Assembly: GCA_036346375.1 (NCBI GenBank)
Contig: CM070505.1
Span: 52,016,626-52,080,625, forward strand
DNA length: 64,000 bases
Direction: 5' to 3'
Source of the DNA: Guadua angustifolia
Lineage: Eukaryota; Streptophyta; Magnoliopsida; Poales; Poaceae
Shown: piece after piece, positions 10,568-22,803 of the stretch
Layout: every line of letters starts with the position of its first letter
Position numbering within the stretch: position 1 is the first letter of the stretch
Notes under the pieces: generated by a model
Told to the model about the DNA's origin: nothing
The model's database searches: none
What the model saw: the letters and a program-made list of their open reading frames with translations, nothing else
Made by a program: the position numbers and the translations under genes

Positions 10568-11240
10568 GGATTTAGGGTCGGGAACTCCTTGACCGGCGGC
10601 GGCGGTCAACGGATCCCTAAGCTCGGAAGGCCCCGATCACAGGTGGCAAGATCAGGCGCCGACCTCGAGCGCGGTGTGCCCGAAGCTCGACTCAAGACGA
10701 CTCGAAGCTCGAAAGGGGTAGTCGAGCTCGGGCGAGGTCTCGTCTGAAGCCCTGATCCGCCCTAGGATTTCGGATCGCATTTGGTCGACAGCCTCAAAGA
10801 GCGGTCGGGGATGACTAAGAGTGCACTAGAAGTTCGGGCGCTTGTCGCCACTCAAGGTGCACGAAGGCCCCTTCCCAAGGATCGCTCCCACCGCTAAGGC
10901 AGAGGGAGATAAAGACCAAGGACGATGAGCTCCTGTGGGGACGAAGACAACACAAAGACACACAAGAGCTCGAGCTAGGAATCACCGCATCGCCTTGAGT
11001 TGTAAACACCGCTCTGACATCCATATAACAAGAATCACCGCCAAGAAGGCGACTTGAGTAGAGCTATTACCTTCACAGGGGCTCGAACCAAGATAAACTC
11101 TCGTCTCGTGCTCGTTGTCGCCTTGTTCACCATCACCGCGATCGATTTTCTTCCTTCGTTCGAGCAAAACGCAGCTCGGGTCCCATAAACTCTCTGATCC
11201 CTACCTCTTTTCTTGCGGTTGACGATCCCGATCGTCGACA
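10568..11240 (+). repeat. H1 5' LTR
   Basis: It matches 27617-28288 over its length, for example TGACGATCCCGATCGTCGACA at its 3' end up to the CA terminus. Its first bases read GGATTTAGGG where the 3' LTR has TGATGAGGG, so the canonical TG start is lost or mutated. Confidence 0.85.
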
Positions 11241-11242
11241 CC

Positions 11243-11260
11243 TGGCGCCCATCGTGGGGC
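11243..11260 (+). other. H1 candidate primer binding site
   Basis: TGGCGCCCATCGTGGGGC lies two bases after the 5' LTR, where the primer tRNA pairs. I do not assign the tRNA. Confidence 0.65.
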
Positions 11261-11347
11261 CGATTGTTTTGTTTTTCGCAGAACGACACCAAGACTCCGT
11301 GAGCATGGCGCCTTCATCGACGGATTTTCCTGAACGGACTCGACTCC

Positions 11348-12747
11348 GTGTCCTCGCTCACGCCACCGCCGCCGCCGAGCAAAGACGCTCGTGGCGACGG
11401 TCAAGGCGCCGAGGAGATGCGGATGACCGTGATCCGCAGACCGAAGACGCCACGGATGGTGCAAGTTGCCATCAAACAAGCCATAACAGCTCTCGGCGGA
11501 GGCCCAGAGAAGGCGATTCATCTTCGGGCCACCAGTTCTCCCCCACGGGAGCGCCTCCGCTATCGCCGGGTCATGGCCAACCCCGATAGGGCGAGGTCGG
11601 AGCTTTTGGCCGAGCCCTCGCCGAAGAACTCGACGGGCTGCGACCGAGGTGGCACCTCCGCAAAGATCGGTCAACACTCGGGACCCGCCCCGAGAAGTAA
11701 TGATAACACGTCGCGCCATCACCGCGTCGGACACCTCTGCGCAGAGTTAGCCCCGGCGAGCGACAGTGCTCGACGAGGTTTAACGCAGACGCCGGCGCCC
11801 CACGGCACCGCGCCAACTCGACCAGTTCGAGCCGAGCCGCCCGAAGTCGATCGGCAAGAGTCTCGCGGACCTCTCGGACGTTCGCCCAGCGCCGCAGGTT
11901 CAGACCGCTGCATTACCACCAGTGATTCCGTGCTCGGCACCATGGTCGCCCCGCCGGAGGTCGGGTCACGGGCAGCCTCGACCCGAAGTCCGGCAAAGCA
12001 GAGGGATCTTGTCGGCGATGACCACGACCGGCGTGCACCTGTCCCGGCCTACGGCTGCATGGCGTACTCCGACGGCCTTCGTCGCGTGCGGTGGCCGGCC
12101 CGGTTCAAGCCCGCGCTGATCGAGCGCTTCGACGGGACCAAGAACCCTGACGAGTTCCTGTCCATCTATTCGACCGCTATCCTAGCGGCCGGAGGGGACG
12201 AGCTCGTAATGGCAAACTACCTCTCGACTGTTCTGGACGGGGCCGCTAGGACCTGGCTTTTTAATCAGAAGCCTGGCTCCTTCAGGTCGTGGCGCCAGAT
12301 CCAGAACGCCCTTCGCTCCAACTTCCAGAGTTGTTACGAGCGGCCGGGCAGGGAGAAAGACCTGGATCGTGTCATCCAGGGGAAGAACGAGCCACTGCAC
12401 GACTTTGTGCGGCGATTCATCCGCACAAGGAACCTGATCCCGAGCATTTCCGACGAGGCCGTCATCAAGGCCTTCGTTCGGGTCCGTGATCGACGTCTCA
12501 CCGAAGACCTGGAGATCACCTCGAGGCTCAGCGTCAACAAACTTTTTCGCATGGCGGAGCGGTACGCGGACGCGGACGATGCCGTCCGCTGGAAACGCGA
12601 CTACGACCAAGGTAAGCTCGGTCTAAACCAAACAGAGGCCGGTCCGTCCAACCCCAGGAGCGCCGACCACGGCACCGCCTCTAAGAAGCGGAAGCGCGAT
12701 CGTAGGGGCGGTGGGGGTCTACCGCGGGTGATTGTCTCGGCAGATGG
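11348..12747 (+). pseudogene. H1 gag, 5' part (Retrotrans_gag domain)
   Basis: Gag forms the virus-like particle. A continuous frame runs from the ATG at 11348 into S1. The first 240 or so residues are low-complexity and charged. The conserved capsid region starts near 12110: FKPALIERFDGTKNPDEFLS, then TVLDGAARTWLFNQKPGSFR and a W-Q-I segment, then KNEPLHDFVRRFIRTRN. This is the usual Tat/RIRE2-type gag. The frame is cut at 12747 by S1 (target duplication CCAGC at 12748-12752), and the apparent stop at 12757 belongs to the LTR. The rest of gag resumes at 16018. The true start could be upstream in another frame. Confidence 0.8.
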
Positions 12748-13193
12748 CCAGCTGTAACAGCCCAATTTTCATTAATCCGGTAAGTGAGGCTTGTCGCGCT
12801 AACATCTTCCATAATCTCGCTGCATCCTCCTTAATTATAATCATACGAGTGTTAGGACATTCATCTTGCATAAAAGAGGGAGTTGCAAAACCCTGAACAT
12901 CATTTTTCAAACTGCACACATGTTATTTTGCCTTAGTCATTGACATGTGGGCCATATGAACAAGAGAGAGGAGTGAAGGCTGCACATACCTACCCTACTA
13001 GTTGCTACATCACTCACCCCTACCTATGTACATGACAAGTCAATGACACATGGGACCTACCATTGCATAAAAAAAATTGTGGACTGCACATCCCTTCCAT
13101 GACTTTTCTCACTCTAACCACCCATACCCACCCTTTTACCTACTCTATGACATGTGGGACCTAGCCCCACATGTAAGGCATGAGTGGGCAGCC

Positions 13194-13200
13194 TATATAA
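13194..13200 (+). promoter_or_regulatory. S1 TATA box
   Basis: CAGCCTATATAAGG lies in the middle of the LTR and is kept in S2 at 23243-23249; likely core of the Pol II promoter of the LTR. Confidence 0.65.
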
Positions 13201-13794
13201 GGTCTCCACCTTGGTTTCTCCTCCATTTCCTGCTCTTTTGCTCAGCTCAAACACAGAAAAACAGCAAGCACTTTTCTTCAACCTCTTGCCATTCTTCCCC
13301 CACAAATCCCCTCCAAACTTGAGTTTTGAGTTGTGCATGCTATACCATCTTGTAGCCAAGGTCAAGAGCTTCACATCCATCCAAATGGATTCTTGAGGAA
13401 CCAAGTTTTGGGTAAGTGGCAATCGCTTTTCTTGCTACCCATGTTCTGAAATTCTGCTCCTTGCAACTCATTTCTTCCTTCTCCATGGAATCCATCATCG
13501 CACTTGAATCGGGTCACAGATGTCGCAAAGAAGCTTGAGGAGGAGGGCTAGTTGTGGGTGCAAGCGAGCAAGGGAAGGCATTGTCGCTTACGCGAGCAAG
13601 GAGGTGACGAACCGTGAGAACCGGCACTTCGACACTTTTCGCCATTCCCTCGCCGAAACCAACACCCACCAAGTGCAAAGGCAACCCTATAGTGGTAAGA
13701 ATCTACCTTAGTCCACCCTTTTGAAGTCCTAGTACAATGCTATGAAACATAGGAGCCAAACACGAATTGTCGTTTTTAAAACAGAGAAGCCTAG

Positions 13795-14050
13795 CTCGGA
13801 TAGTCCGAGATTTCACTCGGACATTCCGAACATTTTCGGATATTCCGAATAAAGTTCCGGATAGTCCGAATAGGAATTAGTTTGAAGGCCGCACGTTAAC
13901 CGAGAGGGTCTACTCGACATTCCGAGGTGGCCACTCGGATAGTCCGAACCATCCGGATACTCAATGTAATTTTGGATAGTCCGAACTTAGTTTCAACTTC
14001 AGACCGAGAGGGTCCACTCGACATTCCGGCGACACTCGGATACTCGAACA
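13795..14050 (+). repeat. S1 minisatellite of palindromic TCGGAtAgTCCGA-type motifs
   Basis: Repeated near-palindromes such as CTCGGATAGTCCGA and CTCGGACATTCCGA at irregular 20-35 bp spacing. The S2 counterpart is at 23867-24229. Confidence 0.75.
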
Positions 14051-15220
14051 TAATTCAATAAAAGCCCTAAGACTTGAACCTTTGACTCGAAAACTCAATT
14101 AGTACCTTCATATTATGATTAATATTACACATCATGAGCATTTCATGCATTCTTTACTCATGTGCATCATTGGAGTTCTCGAATTGGCGTTTATTGAATT
14201 GAATTTTCTCGATTAGGTGTTGACGCTTCGGAAGGCACTCCCGAGTACGACTACATCTTTGAAACCAAGATCGAGCAGCAAGGCACTATCTTACTCCTTG
14301 ACCATGATTGCTCCTACTATTTGCAACTTACATCTTTGGAATTATTTTATCAATTGCATGCTTACTTTCAATTACAATTATGATTGGGTAGAATTCTTAG
14401 CTATTACCATGTTGTGTGTTATACCCTTAGCATGTTCACTCCATGTTCCATTGTCGCCCTAAGTGGTTGGTTTATTATTATATATGGGTTCGTTCGAATT
14501 GCTTAGCCATGCTTAGATCACCGTTAGAAACCGCGATAGATGGATTTAGTCCATCGGTCGCAATGATCAAGATTTATTATTACAATGATGATGTTTTTAA
14601 TTGATGTTTAATGAGTAGAGGTATTGGTTAAGGACCCTAAGGATTAAATCCTGGTGACGTCTTTTTGAGTAACTATCGTGCGAACCACACGCCGTTTATG
14701 GGACCGGCGTAACCAAGTACTTGTGTATGACTAGGGTATGTAAACCATATGCACTCGGAATTCCTTGAGCTTAGTAGAGCGTCAAGGAATGTCCGCCGGA
14801 ATTCCTTGGGCTTAGTGGAGCACCAAGGAAGGTCCTCGGAGTCCCTCGACTTTGTTGAGTTGGGGATATCCAAGAACGGGTGTACTCCTTGATCCACACA
14901 CACCGAGCACTGGGCACGCGGATCGAGGGTCACAAATATCCGGATGGTTTAGATACACTACCATGCATACCGAAAATGGTTTGTCACGTTAGCCTCGGCG
15001 ACACATCTAAGGAAATGTGTTAATAGCTTGGCTCACGAGTGTGACGTGTCGTGTGGGTAAAGTCGTACCTCTGCAGAGTTTAAACTATTCGAATAGCCGC
15101 GTCCATGGTTAAGGACGATCTCTCGATTTGTCAGTCACTGGGCGAGTATTAAGGACTTGGTAAGAATGGGATGGGAGTGGGAAAATGGACACAAGTATTG
15201 AAGTACTTGTGTGTGTGTGT

Positions 15221-15400
15221 AATTGAACATGAGCGATGGAACTCATGGTTCGGAGAATGCTTGAAGGCATGATATGAATTAATTGAACATGAGCGATGGA
15301 ACTCATGGTTCGGAGAATGCTTGAAGGCATGATATGAATTAATTGAACATGAGCGATGGAACTCATGGTTCGGAGAATGCTTGAAGGCATGATATGAATG
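15221..15400 (+). repeat. S1 exact 60-bp triplication
   Basis: Three head-to-tail 60-bp units start at 15221, 15281 and 15341, each beginning AATTGAACATGAGCGATGGA. They are identical except at the last base. S2 has a single unit at about 25430-25485. Confidence 0.95.
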
Positions 15401-16017
15401 TGATTATGATGATGTTATATTATGTACTAGACTTTGCAAATGTTTACTAAATGCAAATCTTTCAATCTATACTTGCTTATGATTTATCTCAAATATTGCT
15501 TTATGCTGAAATTGCCATTATGCCTTCCTTTGATGTAGCAACCACATGTAGTTAGAAATCAACATGCAATGTATATTATTGTGCGAGTACACTCTTTGTA
15601 CTCAATCGGATTGTCCACTTGCTGCAGTGAGGATGAGGCATCGCCGGGACTTTACCGCGATTTTACAATGCTAACGCTTAGTCGCCGTTTTGCCCCAGCT
15701 TGGTTGCCCGAGGGTTTGGGGCATGCCATGCTGGCCCTTTTGTTGTTTATCTTATGTTTTCCGCCGCTACTTGATGTAATAACTCTAAATATGTCGTTAT
15801 GGACAGCAATCCTCCTTTTGGTATGTAATAACGCTTATGCTTCCGCTAATTATGTATGTGTTGTGATGTCAACTGTTGATGAGAATGCTCGTGTTGGCGA
15901 ACTATCTCGACCAACACGGGTATAATCACGGGACGCCCGAGGTTCCCTTGATTCACCTGAGATATGCCACGCGTTGGGTGAATCAGTGGAGTCCCGGGGA
16001 CGGTTCCCCACACCAGC

Positions 16018-16322
16018 GCGAAGTCCTTGAGGTCCGAGGTCAACCTCGGGAGGACTCAAAGCCTCGTCAAGGTCAACCTCGACCTCACCAGGCGAAGAGC
16101 CAGCCCCAGCAGGAGGGCCAACGATCCAGACCCTGGTGGACCGATGCTCGGCCGCAGGGGGCTGAGGGACGCGCGGGATATGACGAAGCAAAGTTTTGCA
16201 TATTCCACAGAGGGCCGCCACGACCTGCGGACCGCGGGCGTGGCGGCGTAATTGGGCGGACGCTTATGATGGGCGGGAGAGATGCCCGTGTTCTCCGAAG
16301 GATGACGACCACCGACCGGTGA
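16018..16322 (+). pseudogene. H1 gag, 3' part
   Basis: Continuation of the H1 gag region after S1. Arg/Pro/Gln-rich, typical of the gag C-terminus. KFCIFHRG near 16190 resembles the start of the Cys-His element of Tat gag proteins, but the rest of the finger is lost to frameshift. Stops occur in all frames. Confidence 0.5.
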
Positions 16323-17051
16323 ATGCGGCCAGCGAACCGCACGACCTCGACCGAGTTCCAAAGAAGGCGAAGCGCCGGATTGATGTCATCTTCGGTGGCT
16401 CATCGGCCTACTAGTCCAGGCGCGAGGTCAAGGCCGCCGACGCATTCATCTACTGTGTCGCCACCGAAGCCCACCGAACAGCCCTGCAAGTGGGCCGGGG
16501 CCACCATCACCTTCTCTCCGGAGGATGCTCTCCCAGGTATGGCTCGAGACCTAAAGACCGCTTTGGTCGTGACCCCGACCATCAGCAACACCACGGTTGG
16601 TCGCGTCATGGTCGATGGCGGCAGCTCTCTTAACTTGCTGCAGGCAGGAGCGCTCGATCGATGCGATTCCCGGTCGAAGGTCAAGAGCATCACCATACCA
16701 TTCTTCGGGATAGTCCCCGGGAGTTCGACCACCCCCTTGGGGCAGGTTGTCTTGCCCGTCACCTTCGGTGGCTTTGACAACTTTCACACCGAGTTGATCA
16801 CCTTCGAGGTTGTCGAGGGTGACCTCCCGTACAACGCCATCCTCGGGCGACCTGCCTTGGTCAAATTCATGGCTGCCAACCATTATGGCCATCGGTGCAT
16901 GAAGGCCCCAACGGTGTCATCATCGTGCGGGGCGACCTACAAGCGGCGCATGGCTGTGAGACCAAGGCCTTGGCCCTTGCAGCGTCTTTGCCCAGCCACG
17001 GCGGGAGGAGACGACGAAGAACGCCGCCGGAAAGGCGGCGATACAACCTAA
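16323..17051 (+). pseudogene. H1 aspartic protease region
   Basis: The retroviral-type aspartic protease matures Gag-Pol. An open frame shows CKWAGATITFSPEDALPGM, VGRVMVDGGSSLNLL (active-site loop D-G-G-S near 16610-16635) and AILGRPALVKFMA (flap and C-terminal side near 16840-16870). Asp-Gly-Gly in place of Asp-Thr/Ser-Gly is usual in Tat elements. After about 16890 the frame drifts into non-homologous sequence, so a frameshift has occurred. RT follows in another frame. Confidence 0.75.
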
Positions 17052-17122
17052 GCGGGCAACAAAGGCGTGCCGCCGACGAGAGCAACCCGACCAAAAGGCC
17101 CATCGTCTCCGGCGAGCCGAGT

Positions 17123-18475
17123 CCCAAATAGGAACTCGAGCTCGCCACCTTCCTTCGCGCCAACAAGGGTATATTCGCTGGGAGCCCGCGGATATGCCCG
17201 GCCCCGAGGGAGGTGATTGAGCACAAGCCGCAGTGGGATCCGCCCCGACCAGGCGCCAAAAACTGCGCCGCTTCTCCCGAGAAAGTCGCATGCGCCATCA
17301 AGGAGAACCTTGACAAGCTCTTGAAGGCCGGCTTCATTCGTGAGATTAACTACTCGAGTGGTGACCAACCCGGTCATCGTGCGTAAGAAGGGAGGAAAGT
17401 GGAGAATGTCGCCGACCATACAGGTTGAACTCGGCTTGCAAGGACAATTTCCGCTTAGCGTGACGACCGGATCGTGGACTCCACCGCGAATGCCAAGATG
17501 CTGAGCTTCTTGGATGCTTACTCGGGATACCACCAGATCAAGCTGGCGGTCGACGACGAGAGCAAGACTTCCTTCATCACGCCGTTTGGCACCTATTGCT
17601 ATACGACCATGTCATTTGGTCTGCGCAATGCGGGGGCCACTTTTCAACGTCTGATGACCAAGACTTTCGAGCCCTAGATCAGGCGGAACCTTGAGGTCTA
17701 CGTGGACGACATCATCGTCAAAAGCCCCGCCGAGGGCGACCACGTTCATGACCTTGAGGAGACCTTCGCCAACCCGAACAGCACAAGATCAAGCTCAACC
17801 CCGAGAAGTGCGTATTCGGCGCGGCGTCCGATAAGGTGCTCGGCTACATGATCGGGGGCTCGGGGGTTGGTCCAAACCCAGAGAAGATCGAGGCGATCGA
17901 AAAGATGGAACCCCCAACCTCGATCAAGCAGGTGCAAAGCCTCACTGGCCGCATGGCCGCCTCAAGAGTTCATCTCGAGATTCGGCGAAGCGCGGCTCCC
18001 ATTCTTCCAAACCTTGCGCAAGCATCGGGCTTCGAGGGACTCCAGAGGCCCAACGATCCTTCGACGACCAAGACGTACTGCCATCCCCACCTCCTTACAA
18101 CGCCACAACCCGTGAGAAGTTATCGCTATATCTCGCGCCACCCCCATGCCGTTAGTGCCGCCCTGGTGGCGGAACAGGGCCTCAAAGAAGACCCCATTTA
18201 TTATGTCGTGAGGTCTTGCACGGCCCGGAAGCGCTACCGCAGTACGAAGGTTATATGCTCTCCTCATGGCTTCGCGCAAGCTCGGCACTATTTCGAGCGC
18301 CTCCATGGTCGCCCCGAGCAACTTCCCGCCGGGGACATCCCGAGAACCCGGAGGGCGGCGGCGACCGCCAAGTGGGCCATGGAATGGCGGCGTTCGACGC
18401 CCGTGTCGTGGCACACGACCATAAAGTCGCAAGTGCTCGCCGACTTCGTGGTCGAGCAGATGTCGCAGCCCGCCC
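17123..18475 (+). pseudogene. H1 reverse transcriptase and first RNase H
   Basis: RT copies element RNA into DNA and RNase H removes the RNA. Motifs in order: FLRANKGIFA (about 17150), KLLKAGFIREINYSS (about 17315), FLDAYSGYHQIKLAV (about 17508), FITPFGTYCYTTMSFGLRNA (about 17575-17635) and YVDD at 17699-17710, the metal-binding motif. The thumb region and a decayed Ty3-type RNase H continue to about 18470 (HAVSAALVAEQ; SQVLADFVVEQM). Frameshifts lie near 17360-17470 and 17780-17830, and a TAG interrupts the RT after TKTFEP near 17676. Confidence 0.8.
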
Positions 18476-18499
18476 CGAGCTTCAGTCAAGAGGAAAAGC

Positions 18500-18890
18500 C
18501 CCAGGTCATGTTCTTCGACGGCCGAGGACCTTCAAGCGCTCGGGCCGGGATCCTTATCCTCACCCAAGCATAAGTCGAGGTACGTAATTCGTTTTGGCTT
18601 CTCAGCGACCAACAATGTGGCAGAGTACGAAGCCCTCTTGGCCGGCTTACGAGCTTGCAAGGCCTTGGGCGTACGCCGTCTGGTCGTGAAAGGCGACTCC
18701 CAGCTCGTCATCAACCAGTTCAACAAGGACTACCAGTGCTCGGGAGACTAGATGGCAAAGTACCTCGCCGAGGCACGCAAGATGGAGAAGTGGTTCCAGA
18801 ACTTGGAGCTCAAGCACATCACCAGGAAGGACAACTCCAGCGCAGATTGCCTCTCCAAGCTCGGCTCCTCCAACGACGACGTCCCACCCG
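18500..18890 (+). pseudogene. H1 second RNase H (archaeal-type, aRNH)
   Basis: A second RNase H module follows the first: MFFDG with RAGI (about 18508-18555), NNVAEYEALLAGLRACKALG (about 18612-18670), RLVVKGDSQLVINQFN and DNSSADCLSKLGSS (to about 18880). The Asp, Glu and Asp positions expected of the active site are present. A duplicate RNase H of archaeal type is known in the plant Tat lineage. It is split by a frameshift near 18575-18600 and a TAG near 18750. Confidence 0.72.
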
Positions 18891-18959
18891 ACGTCATCCT
18901 GGAGACGCTGGCGGACCCGTCAATCTCCGACCAAGAGGTCGCGCTCGCCATGGTCGAAG

Positions 18960-20120
18960 GTGCCCCCTCCTGGGCCGAGGCCATCCACGATTTCCTTGCT
19001 CGGGGCAACCTGCCACCCGGCCCTACCGAGAGGAGCCGGATCAAGCGCCGGGCGAGTCTGTACACGCTTGTCGAGGGAGAGCTTTACAGACGCAATGTTT
19101 CCGGCATCCTGACGCGGTGCATCTCCACGGAGGAGGGTAAGTACCTACTGCACGACATTCACTCAGGCCTCTGTGGGGCGCACTCTTCATACAGGACAAT
19201 GGTCGGGAAGGCCTTCCGCATGGGGTACTATTGGCCCTCGGCACTTCAGGATGCTCGTGATATCGTCCGCACCTACCGAGCACGCCAATTCCACGCCGGA
19301 AGTCGATCAACCCGCCCTCTACGCTTCCGTAACATCCCGCCGCGGGCCCTTCTCGACTGGGAAATTTGGACATCCTCGGTCCTTTTCCTCAAGCAACCGG
19401 GGAAGAAGTTTCGTTCGTCATTGTCGACACCTTCACCAAGTGGATAGAGGTCAACCGTCTCGACCATAATCGCCGCGGCGGCGCTTCATTTCTTCCGCTT
19501 GTTCGTGGTCACCAGTGCACGGGTTCCATGCAAAATTATCACCGCAACGGTACTCGGTTTACGGAGTTGTTCCAGAGTTTTGCGAGGAACTCGCATCAAA
19601 ATCTGCTTCACTTGTGGCTCACCCCGAGCAACGGAGGCAATGAACGCATAGCCAACGGCAAATCTTCTAGGGCGTCAAGAAACGAGTCGCAGATGAGCTC
19701 GATCGATCTGGCAAGGCACGGTGGACGAACTTCCCACCGCCCTATGGTCTATTCAGACCACAACAAGCCGAGCCACGTGGTCCACACCCTTCCAAACGTG
19801 TTGTTCAGATCGGGCCGCCCCGCCTCCCGAGGTCACGTTGGCTCTGCCAGGTCAGCTTTGGTTGACCAAGTCGACTTCGAGCATGAACGGTCCTCGACCT
19901 CACCCTCGCAGAAGAAGTAAGATGCCGTGCCTCGCCACGATCAACGCACTACCGCAAGCTCTTCGCAGACATGCGTCTCGGTCGGACGACCTAGGAAGCT
20001 CCTTGTTGGGGACCCTAGCCTCGAGGCGGATTCAGAGCTCGTCCCAAACCAACAAGTTATCCTCATGTGGAGGGCCCTATAGAGTTGTTTCAACAGATCG
20101 CATGGGGGCTTACTGCTAGC
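18960..20120 (+). pseudogene. H1 integrase region
   Basis: Integrase joins element DNA to the genome. The zinc-binding region shows HDIHSGLCGAHSSYRTM (about 19153-19205) followed by a damaged Cys pair (YRARQFHA where two Cys are expected). The catalytic core starts with GPFPQATGEEVSFVIVDTFT and KWIEV (about 19375-19450) in another frame, followed by weak remnants (LWLTPSNGG, about 19610). The C-terminal portion to about 20120 holds only fragments in shifting frames. Confidence 0.7.
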
Positions 20121-20134
20121 GATGCCGATGGCGA

Positions 20135-20803
20135 GAGCTCTCTAGCTCGTGGAATATAGATCGACTCCTAAGTTTTATGTGTAAACTCTATGCCTCACAT
20201 TTCAATAAAGTTTGGTCTTTCATTTTTGCCCTTTTTTATGTCCGCTTCCACTTATGTTGTCGCTATTTCTTTTCGACGGTTCCTCGTTTGTTTTTTTTTC
20301 GAACCACGACCTTCATGCATAGCGCATTTGCTCCTAGTCTAAGTGACGCAGTTTGACGCTCACCCCAAAGACGAGCTAAACGTAGTTTAACCTCTTCGCA
20401 ATCTAGCTCTTCCCTGTGCACGGGCTCGAGCTGAGAACCTCGCCGCTTTAGTTGTTGAGCGATATGCATGGTCGCGAGAGCCGTTCGAGCACTAACCTAC
20501 TTAACGATGTCCGCTTCGTGCCCTTCTACCTTCTGCGAATTGTTCCTCCACTTTGCGTGTCATGGCCTCTCGTCCATATTTAAGTCTTGTGCCCGAGGCA
20601 CGCTGCGCTCGACCTCGACCCAACGGGTCGGGTAAGGCTGCCTCTATCGGCGCACGACCTAGAAAGCATGGGAACGGCTAACAAGCAAAGCAAGAAAGAC
20701 TTCAAGCATCCCCAAGCTACGGATTTACAACAGGGACGAGGTTTCTTTATACACCAAAAATAAACCACTTCTGTTAGTACATTCCTTGCTTTTTGATGTT
20801 TCC
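20135..20803. other. non-coding gap between H1 pol and its antisense gene
   Basis: I see no coding signal on either strand. It separates two convergent genes and holds the AATAAA at 20204. Confidence 0.5.
20204..20209 (+). terminator. possible poly(A) signal after H1 pol
   Basis: AATAAA in TTCAATAAAGTTTGGTC, about 85 bases after the last pol remnant and before the convergent antisense gene. Confidence 0.35.
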
Positions 20804-22803
20804 TTACAGGTCGGCCATCTCGCAGGCAAGCTTTTCCTGCTCGAGCTGGGCCACTTTTGCCTTCAGGGTTGCGATCTCACCCTAGAGCTGGAGGGCTTGC
20901 TGGGAAGCATCCACGGTTCGACGTCGTTCGTCTTCAAGCTGGGCCAGGGCACTCTTCGCTGCCTTACCGACGCGCTCAAGCTTCTCTTCGAGCCCGGGGA
21001 CCTTAGTCCCGGGCCCAAGAGGCGACTTCACGGGAGCCTTCTCCAGCGCCCCGACTTTAGCGCGTTCGACCTCGAGCGCCTTGGCGGCACGATCGAGCTT
21101 CCCCTCAAGCTCGAGGATTTTGGCCTCGAGCTCGGGGGGCGCCCTCGTCGTGGAGTGTGCTCGCTCGCAGCGACCCTCTCGTGTCCTTGACCTTGGCTCG
21201 CCGGTTTCAAGCGCCTTGTTGACGCCTCCCAAGTTCCTCCTCGAGCTGGAGTATCTTGGCCTTGAGCTCGAGTCGACGCCTCGCAGCCTTCTCGAACTTC
21301 GATCTTGGCCCTCGGCCTCGGCCAGTGGTCGAACGTCTGCGCGCTCTGCTCCACGGCCTTAAAATGAAGTCACGTTCGGAGGCCCCGGTGCGCCGAGCTC
21401 TTCCGTGGGCTATCTCCTGCGCCCTCATCGTCCGGCGTGGATCGCCGAGCTCTTGGGTCTTCGCCGAGCTCCCCGCCGACCTCAATGGTGCAGGCGAGCT
21501 GTCGCGCCAACCTCCCGCGCCTCTCAGGTCGAGGAGACCTCAAGACGACAAAGATGCTCTCGGAGGCCTTGTAGCCCTTGAGAGGCATGGTCGATCACCT
21601 TCATGACGAAAAGGGTGGCCCAAAAATGAGAGGGGACAAGGAGGTCAAACTACAAGCCACGAAGTTGGCGGGAAGACCCTTACCTCGTGGAGACGCCCCT
21701 CCAGGCGTGCGCGGGTGAAGTCCCCACGGTCGTCAATACGATCGCGAGGGATCTCCTCCTCCTCGTCAACCGCCATGCCGGTGCCGGGATCGACCACGGC
21801 CACCGATGGCGCACTTGGGCCGGGACTCTGAGTCCTCACCCCAGGGGTGGCTTGGTTATTCGCTGCCTCCTCCGGTGGGTTAAGGCCGCCGACGGGGGAG
21901 GACATAGCGGCAGTGCTAGCCCCGATCTCCACGGCCGGGGTCCGTTAAATCTCCGGCGCCAAGGGATGGCAGCCGGATCCGCCTCGGCATTCACGACCTC
22001 CGTGGCACAGGGTGCCGCGACCTCGGCCTTCGGCACGATCGCAATGGGAGGTTCATGCGGAGCGTCCGCGACCGATCACCCGTGACCGGCGGGTCGCGCC
22101 CCAACGCCCGGGCGATCGTGGTGGTGGGGTCTTGGAGGCCACTTCAATCGTGGCCTCAAGGCCTGAGTATCCTCCCTCACGGGCCGGGAAGCCCGCTCAA
22201 AGATCTCGTGTCGTGGGCCTCGCCCGTGTCGTAGTCCGCGCTGATCGCGGGCTCGTTTTCTTCGGACGAGTCGTCAAGCCCTTGGTAGAACTCACCGACC
22301 AAGGGCTGGCCCGAAGAAATGCGTGTCCCACGATGATCGCGGCGTGGGACCAGCTCGAAGGCATTCTCCTCCTCGGACTCGGACTCGCCCTGGACAACAG
22401 CCATCGTCAAAACGGGCAAGTTTCGAGCTCGGGTGCTCGAGGTCTGCGATCAAAAGCATACTCTAAGCCAGAAAGATACGAAGGGGGCGGCGCAGACCAG
22501 GATGCCGGGGGCCTACCTGGGTCACCAGTCTCCTCCTCATCGAGGGTCGTCGAAGGTCTTGTTGTCCCGATGTTGATGGGGCGCTGCGCTTGCGTGTCCT
22601 CGCGGCCTGAGACCTCGGGGTCCGAGTCGACTCCGCATCGCCCGCCACGGCGGGGTTCGAACTCACGACCACGGGCCGGGGTGCCCAAGACTGGCGGTGG
22701 CAGCCAAGGCATGGCTGCTGCGTAAGGGAAGACTCGTCAGACGGCAAGGCATGAAAAACACAAGCTCGGGGTCTCGGCTAGAAGGGCCCTTACCGTGGCA
22801 CGG
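20804..22803 (-). pseudogene. H1 antisense gene, 3' part (coiled-coil protein)
   Basis: Read on the - strand, this is the C-terminal part of a gene lying opposite to pol. It ends with LKAKVAQLEQEKLACEMADL and a TAA at 20804-20806. The region 20882-21485 gives long heptad-like, Leu/Glu/Lys/Arg-rich stretches (AKILELEGKLDRAAKALE; AKILQLEEELG), so a coiled coil is likely. Upstream at 21650-22750 is a Pro/Ser/acidic low-complexity part. Candidate splice donors on the - strand (GAG|GTAAGG near 21685; CCAG|GTAGG near 22520) suggest several exons. The N-terminal part lies beyond S2 at 26111-27200. No enzymatic motif seen. Confidence 0.65.

Larger units (their letters stand above)
12753..16012 (+). 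mobile_element. S1: solo LTR (3.26 kb) inside H1 gag
   Basis: Starts TGTAACAGCC and ends GGTTCCCCACA. It is flanked by perfect 5-bp duplications CCAGC (12748-12752 and 16013-16017), and the gag of H1 continues on the far side, so only one LTR remains of a former element. It is the same family as S2 at 22804-26110. Blocks near 14497 (TTGCTTAGCCATGC) and 15050-15110 are shared with the long LTRs of H2, X, S3 and S4, which suggests a related chromovirus family. Solo LTRs arise by recombination between the two LTRs of an element. Confidence 0.93.

Noticed and set aside
11201..11734. 177-codon antisense frame over the H1 leader and gag
   Set aside because: Shadow of the + strand gag in GC-rich DNA; the + strand has the recognised domain.
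15109..15390. Antisense frame with three repeated segments
   Set aside because: It is the reverse reading of the exact 60-bp triplication in S1.
16013..22803. Independent host gene between S1 and S2
   Set aside because: All coding signal matches Tat-type pol and its antisense gene.
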